Of a DNA stretch of 35,902 nt, positions 8,431-16,640 are shown one piece after another. The stretch is from Lachnospiraceae bacterium. GTDB taxonomy: Bacteria > Bacillota > Clostridia > Lachnospirales > Lachnospiraceae. A program made the translations under genes and the position numbers. The first letter of the stretch is position 1; every line of letters begins with the position of its first letter. The DNA lies in NCBI GenBank assembly GCA_900771995.1, contig CAAGQC010000057.1:1-35902 (forward strand), given 5' to 3'. Below the pieces are notes generated by a model that was not told where the DNA came from, did no database searches, and saw only the letters and a program-made list of their open reading frames with translations.

Positions 8431-8514
8431 GCAGAAATGGCGGAATTGGCAGACGCGCACGGTTCAGGTCCGTGTGGTAGTGATACCATGAGGGTTCAAG
8501 TCCCTCTTTCTGCA
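8431..8514 (+). tRNA. tRNA-Leu(CAG)
   Basis: An 84-nt class II tRNA. The acceptor arms GCAGAAA and TTTCTGC pair perfectly and are followed by discriminator A. The anticodon stem CACGG/CCGTG holds the loop TTCAGGT with anticodon CAG, reading leucine CUG codons. The variable arm TGGTAGTGATACCA is long, as expected for leucine, and the T arm is GAGGG-TTCAAGT-CCCTC. The 3' CCA is not encoded. Confidence 0.95.
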
Positions 8515-8520
8515 TCACAT

Positions 8521-8555
8521 GGCGGTGACCGGAAGGTTGCCGCCTTTGTTGTTTT
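8521..8555 (+). terminator. Probable terminator between tRNA-Leu and the acyltransferase
   Basis: GGCGGTGACC and GGTTGCCGCC pair with a two-base internal mismatch around a GGAA tetraloop, followed by TTTGTTGTTTT. The next gene starts only 29 bases later and shows no promoter of its own, so partial read-through from the tRNA promoter may feed it. Confidence 0.7.
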
Positions 8556-8583
8556 ATGAAAATCCGGGAAAGGGGTGAGGACC

Positions 8584-9900
8584 ATGGCACTCAGCAGAAG
8601 AGACAAGGCAAAAACAGACAGAGTACAGAAGGTACACAGGGACTGGTACAAACTGGATCTGTCCGCCATCGTGTACCCGACCTTACAGCGAAGAGACTTT
8701 TCCTCCGTATATCGTCTCTCCGTCCTGTTAAAGGAGGAGATCGACCCAGAGATGCTGCAGCGGGCGGTGAATCTGACCATGCCCCGCTTTCCGACGTATA
8801 AGGCAGCCATCCGCAAGGGGGTGTTCTGGAGATACCTGGAACCCAACGACAGACCGGGGCCTTTTGTGCAGGAGGACGTGAAAAATCCCTGCCAGCCCAT
8901 GTATTTTAAGGCCAATAACCGCTATCTGGTAAGAATCTATTATTACCGGAACCGGATCGCCCTGGAGGCCCATCACAGTCTGGGAGACGGCACCGGCGGC
9001 ATGTGTGTATTACAGACCCTGACGGCCACCTATCTGCGGCTGATGGGACATACGGAGATCGAGAACGGCGGCTTTGTACTGGATATTCTGGAGACACCGG
9101 ATCCGGGAGAACTGGAAGATGCCTACATGAAATACGCCAATGCCAAGGTATGTCCTCCCAGACCGGGAGAGAAGACCTATCGTGTCCGGGGGACCAAGGA
9201 GCCTTTTTATACCCTGAACATCATAGACGGCATCATGTCGGTATCAGAGGTCATGAAGGTGGCGAAAAGCTACAACGCCACCATTACGGAATACCTCAAT
9301 GCGGTGCTGCTCTATGCCCTGATGCAGAAGCAGGAGAGCGAGTGGCATATCCATTTACGTCCGGTGAAGATCGCCATGCCCGTGAATCTGCGGCGGTTCT
9401 TCCCATCGAAGACTTTGCGGAATTTTATCACCATGATCTATCCGGGGATCGATCCGAGACTGGGAGAGTACACCTTCGAGGAGATCGTGACACAGGTCCA
9501 CAATTATATGCGGTATTATCTGAATGAAAAGCTGCTGCGGGGGGATATTACCACCAATGCAGAGACCCAGAGGAATCCGTTCATCCGCATTGTGCCCCTG
9601 TTTATCAAGGACCTGGTGGTGCGGCAGTTCTATACGAAGATCCAGGATAAAAACTCTTCGGCGGGTCTGACCAACATGGGCGCATTAAAGGTGCCGGAGA
9701 CCATGAAGCCCTATATCGAACGGTTTGATATCTACATGGGACAGCCGTTTTCCACGAGAACCAACTGTGCCATTGCCAGTTTTGAAGATATTCTGACCAT
9801 TAATTTTGCCAGCAGCATTGCAGAGACGGATGTGGAACGCCTGTTTTTCCGCAAGCTGGTACAGGACGGCATTCATGTGAAGATTGAGAGTAACCGGTAA
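8584..9900 (+). CDS. Condensation-domain-like acyltransferase (alcohol acetyltransferase / PapA type)
   Basis: A 438-residue protein of the chloramphenicol-acetyltransferase/condensation superfamily. The catalytic HHxxxDG motif is intact: His130, His131, Asp135 and Gly136 in 'EAHHSLGDGTGG'. Downstream blocks 'IAMPVNLRRFFPSKTLRNF' and 'GLTNMGALKVPETM' match the second half of the fold. Such enzymes move an acyl group from CoA or a carrier to an alcohol or amine, making esters or acylated lipids or peptides. There is no carrier protein or adenylation domain nearby, so a stand-alone transferase is more likely than a nonribosomal synthetase module. It is followed 25 bp later by a zinc-ribbon membrane protein and then an esterase-like hydrolase. 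The ATG at 8584 follows GGGGTGAGGA. Substrates are unknown. Confidence 0.82.
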   Translation: MALSRRDKAKTDRVQKVHRDWYKLDLSAIVYPTLQRRDFSSVYRLSVLLKEEIDPEMLQRAVNLTMPRFPTYKAAIRKGVFWRYLEPNDRPGPFVQEDVKNPCQPMYFKANNRYLVRIYYYRNRIALEAHHSLGDGTGGMCVLQTLTATYLRLMGHTEIENGGFVLDILETPDPGELEDAYMKYANAKVCPPRPGEKTYRVRGTKEPFYTLNIIDGIMSVSEVMKVAKSYNATITEYLNAVLLYALMQKQESEWHIHLRPVKIAMPVNLRRFFPSKTLRNFITMIYPGIDPRLGEYTFEEIVTQVHNYMRYYLNEKLLRGDITTNAETQRNPFIRIVPLFIKDLVVRQFYTKIQDKNSSAGLTNMGALKVPETMKPYIERFDIYMGQPFSTRTNCAIASFEDILTINFASSIAETDVERLFFRKLVQDGIHVKIESNR

Positions 9901-9925
9901 TACTCCGGTTAGAAAGGAAATGCTT

Positions 9926-10630
9926 ATGTCATATTGTGTGAACTGCGGTGTGGAACTGGACGCTTCGGCGACGAAGTGCCCGCTGTGTGATACACCGGTC
10001 TATAACCCGAAGGCTCCGGAACCGGCCGCGCAGCCGTCTCCGTTCCCGAAGGAAAAAGGACAGGTGGAAGTGGTAAAAAGAAAAGACCTGGGAGTGCTGT
10101 TAACCGTCATTGTTCTGGCCACGGCAGTGACCTGCGGTCTGTTAAACGCTTTTGTGTTCCGCGCAAACCTGTGGTCCCTGGCGGTGATCGGAGTCGTCCT
10201 GGTATTGTGGGTCATCATGATCCCGGTGGTGATCTATACGAGACAGCCCATTTATCTGTCGATTTTACTGGATGGCGTGTCGGTGAGCGTGTATCTGTAT
10301 CTGTTGACGTATCTGACGGGACAGAGTGGCTGGTTCTACGGACTGGGACTCCCCATCGTGCTGTTGGTGACGGCGGTGGTGGAAGCAGTGACCTTCTGTA
10401 TCCGCAAGCTCCCCCTGTCCTTCCTGACGGGAGCCCTGTACCTGATCTCGGGGATCGCCGTCCTGTGCGTGGGACTGGAGCTTCTGATCGACCGGTTCTT
10501 ACGGCAGGAGATCGTGCTTGGCTGGTCCACCATCGTACTGACGGTCTGCGTGATCGTGGATATTACCATAGCGACCCTTTTATCCCGGAGAAGACTGCGG
10601 AATGCGGTGCGCCGGAGATTACATTTTTGA
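9926..10630 (+). CDS. Zinc-ribbon polytopic membrane protein (DUF6320-like)
   Basis: A 234-residue protein that begins with a treble-clef zinc ribbon (CVNCG near residue 4, CPLCDTPVYNP near residue 19), then a proline-rich linker, then about six transmembrane helices from about residue 55 to 220, and ends in an Arg-rich tail. The arrangement of a cytoplasmic ribbon plus a six-helix bundle matches what I recall as the DUF6320 family of Clostridia, often next to acyltransferases. The biochemical role is unknown; a sensor or accessory for the neighbouring acyltransferase is a guess. ATG at 9926 was chosen for AGAAAGGA upstream. Its stop codon lies inside the left arm of the repeat element at 10626-10787, so the present C-terminus may have been set by that insertion. 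Confidence 0.75.
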   Translation: MSYCVNCGVELDASATKCPLCDTPVYNPKAPEPAAQPSPFPKEKGQVEVVKRKDLGVLLTVIVLATAVTCGLLNAFVFRANLWSLAVIGVVLVLWVIMIPVVIYTRQPIYLSILLDGVSVSVYLYLLTYLTGQSGWFYGLGLPIVLLVTAVVEAVTFCIRKLPLSFLTGALYLISGIAVLCVGLELLIDRFLRQEIVLGWSTIVLTVCVIVDITIATLLSRRRLRNAVRRRLHF

Positions 10631-10787
10631 TAACTATTCAGAGCCATGAAATATTGGCAAAGCTTCGTCGAATGCTTGCATTCGTAAGATGCTTGGACAA
10701 TATTTCTTTGGCGAAGTAGCCTCAATAAGCAAAAGGAAAGCATCGAAGATGCGATTTTGCGAATTGAGGCTCTGAATAGTTATCAAA
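10626..10787. repeat. 162-bp structured inverted-repeat element (copy A)
   Basis: Perfect 20-bp terminal inverted repeats (TTTGATAACTATTCAGAGCC at 10626-10645 and its complement at 10768-10787) enclose two further nested hairpins. One pairs GAAATATTG (10648-10656) with CAATATTTC (10698-10706) and has CGAATGC-TT-GCATTCG (10669-10684) at its tip. The other pairs GCCTCAAT (10719-10726) with ATTGAGGC (10763-10770), then GCAAAA with TTTTGC, then GCATC-GAA-GATGC. The whole could fold as a three-way junction in DNA or RNA. Its right end resembles the sequences at 18309 and 19676. It holds no plausible gene and looks like a small non-autonomous repeat. Confidence 0.85.
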
Positions 10788-10807
10788 TATTTTAACAGGA
10801 GGAATTT

Positions 10808-11716
10808 ATGGCACTGGTAGGAAAAAACAGTGAGAAGAACAATCAGAATCTGATGCAGCTGATCCGCAGAGCCCATGGCCTTGTGGAGAATCCGGATCTG
10901 GAGAAGCACAGACAATCCCAGGATCATATCGGAGAACTGCTCAGCAACAGCAAGGAGATCCAATATCGTCCTGTGGATATTGAAGGCATGGAAGCAGAGT
11001 GGGTCAGCGTGAACCGCGCCCATATGAAAAAATACGTGATCCTGCACTGCCACGGCGGCGGTTATTCCACCGGCAGCAGTCTCTATGCCAGAACCCTGAC
11101 TTCAAAGCTGGCGGCGGGGACCTCCATGGACGTGCTGTGCTTTGACTACAGACTGGCACCGGAGCATCCGTATCCGGCGGCCACAGAGGATGCCATGAAA
11201 GCCTGGAACTATCTGATGCTTCTGGGCTACGGAGCCAGAGACGTGATCATCACGGGGGATTCCGCCGGAGGCAATCTGGCACTTTCCCTGGTGTTGAAAT
11301 TAAAAGAGCAGGAACGTCTGCTCCCCAGAGGGCTCGTGCTGATGTCTCCCTGGACGGATCTCACCGGCGAGGGTAAGACCTTCCAGACCAAGGCAGAACT
11401 GGACCCGGTACTGGACAAAGAATACATTGACCGTATGACGAAGGCCTATGCGCCGGAGCAGGATCTGACGGATCCGTATATTTCTCCGCTGTTCGGAGAC
11501 TTTAGCGGTTTCCCGCCCGTCTATATTCAGGTGGGAGAGAACGAGATTCTGCTGGACGATTCCCTGCGGTTATATAAAAATCTGATCAAAGCCGGGGTGT
11601 CCGCCCATATCGACCGCTTCTCCGGAATGTGGCATGTATTCCAGATGTCACCCTTCAAGAAGGCCAGCGAGGCCATGGATAAAAATGCGGAATTCATCTA
11701 TTCTGTGTGCAGATAA
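10808..11716 (+). CDS. Alpha/beta hydrolase, hormone-sensitive-lipase (acetyl-esterase) type
   Basis: A 302-residue serine hydrolase without a signal peptide. It carries the oxyanion-hole motif HGGG at residues 82-85, the nucleophile in GDSAGG (Ser152), the family motif 'DYRLAPEHPYPAA' near 113-125, and a plausible charge-relay Asp in 'VGENEILLDDS' and His in 'MWHVFQ'. These define the HSL/acetyl-esterase family, which cleaves short-chain esters. Its place after the acyltransferase and the zinc-ribbon membrane protein suggests one gene adds and one removes or transfers an acyl group; this pairing is inferred from order only. AGGAGG-like AACAGGAGG precedes the ATG. The repeat element lies directly upstream and would be part of the transcript. 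Confidence 0.9.
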   Translation: MALVGKNSEKNNQNLMQLIRRAHGLVENPDLEKHRQSQDHIGELLSNSKEIQYRPVDIEGMEAEWVSVNRAHMKKYVILHCHGGGYSTGSSLYARTLTSKLAAGTSMDVLCFDYRLAPEHPYPAATEDAMKAWNYLMLLGYGARDVIITGDSAGGNLALSLVLKLKEQERLLPRGLVLMSPWTDLTGEGKTFQTKAELDPVLDKEYIDRMTKAYAPEQDLTDPYISPLFGDFSGFPPVYIQVGENEILLDDSLRLYKNLIKAGVSAHIDRFSGMWHVFQMSPFKKASEAMDKNAEFIYSVCR

Positions 11717-11809
11717 AAACAGATAAGAAAAATTGACATAATTTCTCTGAAAAGAGAAAAGGATTTTCCGTTCGGGCACAGAATATTAGAAGTAGGGGCA
11801 GGAGGAACT

Positions 11810-12814
11810 ATGACGATCAGAGAAAACTTGGAACAGTGGGAAAAGGATTATTTAAGTCCGTATGCATCCTTGAGTGTGAACTCCAAAGGGCGTCTGAGGC
11901 CGGAGGAACAGTGTGATATCCGTCCGGTGTTTCAGAGAGACAGAGACCGTATTATCCATTGCAAGGCCTTCCGCAGGCTGAAGGATAAGACGCAGGTATT
12001 TCTGACGCCCGAAGGTGACCATTACCGCACCAGACTGACCCATACGCTGGAGGTATCCCAGACCGCCAGAACCATAGCCAAGGCTTTGAAGCTGAACGAG
12101 GATCTGGTGGAAGCCATTGCCCTGGGACATGATCTGGGACACACGCCTTTCGGACATGCCGGAGAGCGTGCACTGAACAGAGTATGCCCGTTTGGCTTCG
12201 AACATGCGGAGCAGAGCGTCCGCACGGTGGACATTCTGGAGAAGGATGGCAAGGGACTGAACCTGACCTACGAAGTGCGGGACGGTATCCGTAACCACCA
12301 GACCATCGGTAAACCTCACACCCTGGAAGGCAAGATTGTCAGACTTTCCGATAAAATAGCCTATATTCATCACGACATGGATGATGCCATCCGCGGAGGG
12401 ATCCTCACGGAGGCGGACGTGCCGAAGGAGATCTGCGAAGTGATCGGCAGCAGCCCTACCGAACGGCTGGATCATTTCATTCATGATATCGTGACCAACA
12501 GCATGGACAAGGACGATATTCTGATGTCGGAGCCGGTGGCGGAAGCCATGACGAAGATCAGACAGTTCATGTTCGAGCGGGTTTACAAGAACCCGGCAGC
12601 CAAGAGCGAAGAGGGAAAAGCAGAGATGCTGATGGAGACGCTGTACCAGCATTTCCTGAAACATCTGGATGATCTGCCGGATGAATATTTAAACCTCCTC
12701 TCCGTAGGAGAACCCAGAGAGAAGGTCGTCTGCGACTATGTGGGCGCCATGACGGATCGTTTCGCCATAGCGGTATACGAGGATATCTACATACCCAAAT
12801 CCTGGCAGCGATAG
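11810..12814 (+). CDS. dgt: Deoxyguanosinetriphosphate triphosphohydrolase-like HD protein
   Basis: A 334-residue HD-domain phosphohydrolase that splits dNTPs, classically dGTP, to the nucleoside and triphosphate. 'TRLTHTLEVSQTARTIAKAL' supplies the first metal His, 'AIALGHDLGHTPFGHAGE' the HD pair, and 'LSDKIAYIHHDMDDAI' the last Asp. The length is that of the short Firmicutes form, about 170 residues shorter than E. coli Dgt. It starts the conserved dgt-dnaG-rpoD order, 28 bp before dnaG. The 93-bp gap upstream contains TTGACA at 11733 and a 7-bp hairpin (TTTCTCT-GAAA-AGAGAAA, 11742-11759) but no clear -10 box. AGGAGG precedes the ATG. Confidence 0.92.
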   Translation: MTIRENLEQWEKDYLSPYASLSVNSKGRLRPEEQCDIRPVFQRDRDRIIHCKAFRRLKDKTQVFLTPEGDHYRTRLTHTLEVSQTARTIAKALKLNEDLVEAIALGHDLGHTPFGHAGERALNRVCPFGFEHAEQSVRTVDILEKDGKGLNLTYEVRDGIRNHQTIGKPHTLEGKIVRLSDKIAYIHHDMDDAIRGGILTEADVPKEICEVIGSSPTERLDHFIHDIVTNSMDKDDILMSEPVAEAMTKIRQFMFERVYKNPAAKSEEGKAEMLMETLYQHFLKHLDDLPDEYLNLLSVGEPREKVVCDYVGAMTDRFAIAVYEDIYIPKSWQR

Positions 12815-12842
12815 GCATAAGACAAAATAGGAGTTTAAAAAC

Positions 12843-14615
12843 GTGTATTATCCCGAAGAACTGGTAGAAGAAGTCAGAGCCAGAAATGACATCGTGGATG
12901 TGATCTCCGGCTATGTCTCATTGAAAAAAAAGGGAAGCAACTATTGGGGCTGCTGTCCTTTTCATAACGAAAAAACACCTTCCTTTTCGGTGTCTTCCAA
13001 CAAGCAGATGTACTATTGCTTTGGATGTCATGCCAGCGGTAATGTATATACGTTTCTCATGAAATATGAAAACGATACCTTCCCGGAGGCGATTAAGATC
13101 CTGGCGGACCGCGCCGGGGTAAAGCTTCCCGAGGCAGAGGAGACACCGGAACAGAAGAAAAAAGCCGGTAAGCGCATGCGCCTGCTGGAAGTCAACAAGG
13201 AAGCGGCAAAATATTTTTATTATATGCTGCGCAATCCCCAGGGAGAAGTGGGAATGCGGTATCTGACGGGACGGAAGCTGACCGAGGAGACCATGCATCA
13301 TTTCGGACTGGGTTACGCCGGAAAAAACGGCGAGCAGGTGGTACAGTACCTGCGCAAAAAAGGATTCACGGATGAAGAGATCAAGGATTCCGGACTGGCC
13401 ATGTTCTCCGAACAACGGGGCCTGCGGAGCCAGTTCTGGAACCGGGTCATGTTCCCCATACAGGACATCAACCACAGGGTCATCGGCTTCGGTGGCAGAG
13501 TCATGGGAGACGGAGAGCCGAAGTACCTGAATTCTCCGGAGACCATGATCTTCGATAAGAGGCGGAACCTCTACGGACTGAACTTCGCAAGGACCGCCCG
13601 GACGGGCAATATCATCCTGTGCGAGGGCTACATGGATGTCATAGCCATGCATCAGGCGGGCTTTACCCAGGCGGTGGCATCGCTGGGAACGGCATTTACG
13701 GTGGAACAGGCCAATCTCCTGCACCGTTATGCGGAAAATATCCTGTTAGCCTACGACAGTGACGGCGCCGGTACCAAGGCAGCGCTTCGGGGCATCGGTA
13801 TCTTAAGGGAAGCGGGACTGACCGGCAAGGTCATCAACATGCGGCCCTATAAGGACCCGGATGAATTTATCAAGAATCTGGGCAGGGAAGCATTTCAGGA
13901 GCGTATCGATCAGGCGGAGAACAGCTTTTATTTTGAGATCCGGATCCTGAGCGAACAATACGATCAGAGCGATCCGGAGCAGAGGACGAAGTTCCACCGG
14001 GAGATCGCACAGAAGCTGTGTGAGTTCTCGGAAGATCTGGAGAGGGAGAACTATTTACAGGCCATTGCGGAGAAATACATGATCCGCCCGGAGGATCTGC
14101 GGAAGATGGTCATTGGTTATGCCTCCCAGACAGGAATCGCCAGACCGATCCCCCGTCCCCGCAGCGGCGTACAGACCCGCAGCGACCCGGCAGAGAACGG
14201 CCGGAAAGCCCAGAGGCTTCTGATCACCTGGATCGGGGATGACCCTTCCCTGTATTCCATCGTGCGCAAGTATATTTCGCTGGAGGATTTCACGGAGGAA
14301 CTGTACCGCAGGGTGGCGGAGCGGATGTTTACAGAGCTGGACACAGGACAGTTCCAGCCGGCGGGGATCATCAGTATGTTTGAGGACGAGGAAGAACAGC
14401 GGCAGGCGGCGGAACTGTTCCACACCACGCTTCCGGAATTGTCCACCAGACAGGAGAGAGAAAGAGCTTTTCACGACATTCTGGTGTCGGTCAAACGCAA
14501 CAGCTACCAGTACTACATGGCACAGCTGGGGACGGATGTCAACGCGGTGAAAAAGGCGGTGGAAGGCAAAAAAGCACTGGAAGAACTGCAAAGAGCCCGT
14601 ATTTCTCTGGAATAA
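12843..14615 (+). CDS. dnaG: DNA primase
   Basis: A 590-residue primase that lays RNA primers at the replication fork together with DnaB helicase. Zinc-binding CHC2 motif: Cys38, His41, Cys59 and Cys62. The catalytic TOPRIM core is visible as 'IILCEGYMDVIAMHQAG' (about 258-274) and the metal-binding 'LAYDSDGAGTKAALR' (about 300-315). The RNA-polymerase-like basic domain lies between, and a helicase-binding C-terminus follows. The start is GTG at 12843, supported by AGGAG eight or more bases upstream and by the family N-terminus 'YPEELVEEV'. It lies between dgt and rpoD as in other Firmicutes. Confidence 0.97.
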   Translation: MYYPEELVEEVRARNDIVDVISGYVSLKKKGSNYWGCCPFHNEKTPSFSVSSNKQMYYCFGCHASGNVYTFLMKYENDTFPEAIKILADRAGVKLPEAEETPEQKKKAGKRMRLLEVNKEAAKYFYYMLRNPQGEVGMRYLTGRKLTEETMHHFGLGYAGKNGEQVVQYLRKKGFTDEEIKDSGLAMFSEQRGLRSQFWNRVMFPIQDINHRVIGFGGRVMGDGEPKYLNSPETMIFDKRRNLYGLNFARTARTGNIILCEGYMDVIAMHQAGFTQAVASLGTAFTVEQANLLHRYAENILLAYDSDGAGTKAALRGIGILREAGLTGKVINMRPYKDPDEFIKNLGREAFQERIDQAENSFYFEIRILSEQYDQSDPEQRTKFHREIAQKLCEFSEDLERENYLQAIAEKYMIRPEDLRKMVIGYASQTGIARPIPRPRSGVQTRSDPAENGRKAQRLLITWIGDDPSLYSIVRKYISLEDFTEELYRRVAERMFTELDTGQFQPAGIISMFEDEEEQRQAAELFHTTLPELSTRQERERAFHDILVSVKRNSYQYYMAQLGTDVNAVKKAVEGKKALEELQRARISLE

Positions 14616-14695
14616 TGGGATTTGGGCTTTGAAAAGTTATAAAAAATACGAAATATGGCTATAAATAATGGCAATGAAAGGATGGAACCACGAAA

Positions 14696-15808
14696 ATGGA
14701 TGAAAACACACAGGCAAAATTTGCGGAGAAGATAAAAGAGCTCCTGAATATGGCGAAAAAGAAAAAGAATGTGCTGGAGTATCAGGAAATCAGTGACTTC
14801 TTCGCGGACATGCCTCTGGAAGAGGAACAGATGGAGAAGGTTCTGGAATATCTGGACCAGAACAACGTGGATGTACTGCGTATTACCGATGACGATGATG
14901 TGGATGACGAGGAGATCATTCTGACGGATGAGGATGAAGTGGATGTGGAGAACATCGACCTGTCCGTACCGGAAGGTGTCAGCATCGAAGATCCCGTCCG
15001 CATGTATCTGAAGGAGATCGGTAAGGTGCCTCTGTTAAGTGCGGAGGAAGAGATCGAACTGGCCCAGAGAATGGAAGAGGGAGACCAGGAGGCAAAGAAG
15101 CGTCTGGCAGAGGCCAACTTACGTCTGGTAGTCAGCATTGCCAAGAGATATGTGGGCCGTGGAATGCTGTTCCTCGATCTGATCCAGGAGGGTAACTTAG
15201 GTCTGATCAAGGCCGTAGAGAAATTCGATTATCGTAAGGGATATAAGTTCTCCACCTATGCGACCTGGTGGATCCGTCAGGCCATCACCAGAGCCATTGC
15301 GGATCAGGCAAGAACCATCCGTATCCCGGTGCATATGGTAGAGACCATCAACAAACTGATCCGCGTGAGCAGACAGCTGCTGCAGGAGCTGGGAAGAGAA
15401 CCGACCCCCGAAGAGATCGCGGCAGAGATGAACATGCCGGTAGACAGAGTGCGTGAGATCTTAAAGATCAGTCAGGAACCCGTTTCCCTGGAGACTCCTA
15501 TCGGTGAAGAGGAAGACAGCCACTTGGGTGACTTTATCCAGGATGACAATGTACCGGTTCCTTCCGATGCAGCGGCATTTACCCTGCTGAAGGAGCAGCT
15601 GGTAGAGGTACTGGGTACTCTGACCGAGAGAGAGCAGAAAGTACTGAGACTTCGTTTCGGTCTGGATGACGGACGTGCCCGTACCCTGGAAGAGGTAGGA
15701 CGGGAATTCAACGTTACCCGTGAGCGTATCCGTCAGATCGAAGCCAAGGCCCTGAGAAAATTACGTCATCCCAGCCGCAGCCGCAAGCTGAAGGATTATC
15801 TGGATTAA
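14696..15808 (+). CDS. rpoD: RNA polymerase primary sigma factor RpoD (SigA)
   Basis: A 370-residue housekeeping sigma factor. Residues 1-75 form a short region 1.1 followed by an acidic Asp/Glu patch (about 62-85). Region 1.2 contains 'DPVRMYLKEIGKVPLLS'. Region 2 contains 'LRLVVSIAKRYVGRGM' and the -10 recognising 'KGYKFSTYATWWIRQAI'. Region 4 contains the -35 binding helix 'LEEVGREFNVTRERIRQIE'. The length is that of Firmicutes SigA, lacking the large non-conserved insert of E. coli sigma-70. The intergenic 80 bp before it is A/T-rich, with weak promoter-like boxes, so extra transcription start sites are possible. Its stop overlaps the trmK start (TAATG). Confidence 0.98.
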   Translation: MDENTQAKFAEKIKELLNMAKKKKNVLEYQEISDFFADMPLEEEQMEKVLEYLDQNNVDVLRITDDDDVDDEEIILTDEDEVDVENIDLSVPEGVSIEDPVRMYLKEIGKVPLLSAEEEIELAQRMEEGDQEAKKRLAEANLRLVVSIAKRYVGRGMLFLDLIQEGNLGLIKAVEKFDYRKGYKFSTYATWWIRQAITRAIADQARTIRIPVHMVETINKLIRVSRQLLQELGREPTPEEIAAEMNMPVDRVREILKISQEPVSLETPIGEEEDSHLGDFIQDDNVPVPSDAAAFTLLKEQLVEVLGTLTEREQKVLRLRFGLDDGRARTLEEVGREFNVTRERIRQIEAKALRKLRHPSRSRKLKDYLD

Positions 15809-16593
15809 TGGCGGAAGTTGTATTATCCAATCGAATGCAGGCATTAACAGACATGGTCACTCCCGGCACTGTGATAACAGATGTGGGGTGTGACCATGGT
15901 TTTGTATCTGTCTATCTGGTGCAGAAGGGCATTTCCCCCAGAGTGATCGCCATGGATGTACGGTCCGGGCCACTGGAACATGCCAGAGAGCATATCCGGG
16001 AATATGGTCTGGAAGACCGGATAGAGACAAGACTTTCCGATGGCCTGCACAGCCTGAAGACCGGAGAGGCGGCCGGAATGATCTGTGCCGGAATGGGCGG
16101 TCCTCTCATGGAGAAGATTCTTACCGAAGGAAGACAACAGGCGGGAAGCTTTCAGGAACTGATCCTGCAGCCCCAGTCGGAGATCCCGCATTTTCGGGCA
16201 TTTCTGAGGGAAGAGGGATATCTTCTGACAGATGAGAATATCATCTACGAAGAAGGAAAATATTATTTTATGATGAAGGTGCGCCGGCTGGGAGAAATGT
16301 CGGACGAGACGGTGCGGCAGCAGGTGGAGGACTCCTGGAAGGCAGATTGCGGGGACCCGGAACTGGCGGAAACGTTTGGACCGTTATTGTTGTCCCGTAG
16401 GGATCCGCTGCTTTCCGATTATCTGAAATGGCAGCTTGCGGAACACCGTAAGATCGCAGAGCGGCTGGAGCAGAAAGCGGATGCGGACAATCCCAAAACA
16501 GGACGCCGCAGGCAGGAGATCGCAGAGGAGACCGCGCTGCTTACCCGTGCACTGGAGTGGTACGATAATGGTAAGGAACCGGATTGTATTTAA
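15808..16593 (+). CDS. trmK: tRNA (adenine(22)-N1)-methyltransferase TrmK
   Basis: A 261-residue SAM-dependent methyltransferase that modifies A22 in the D-loop of tRNAs. The SAM-binding loop 'VITDVGCDHGFVSVYLVQKG' is at residues 22-41, the 'GMGGPLMEKIL' motif is near 93-103, and 'LILQPQSEIPHFRAFL' follows. A C-terminal helical domain (about 160-261) is typical for TrmK. It directly follows rpoD with a one-base overlap, the usual Firmicutes position. In many relatives the next gene is a Nif3-family protein; here it is a nucleoside-kinase-like gene. Confidence 0.93.
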   Translation: MAEVVLSNRMQALTDMVTPGTVITDVGCDHGFVSVYLVQKGISPRVIAMDVRSGPLEHAREHIREYGLEDRIETRLSDGLHSLKTGEAAGMICAGMGGPLMEKILTEGRQQAGSFQELILQPQSEIPHFRAFLREEGYLLTDENIIYEEGKYYFMMKVRRLGEMSDETVRQQVEDSWKADCGDPELAETFGPLLLSRRDPLLSDYLKWQLAEHRKIAERLEQKADADNPKTGRRRQEIAEETALLTRALEWYDNGKEPDCI

Positions 16594-16640
16594 AAAAGAA
16601 GACCTGTAAAAGCAGATTACAGAAGGACAGGGTGAGAAAA

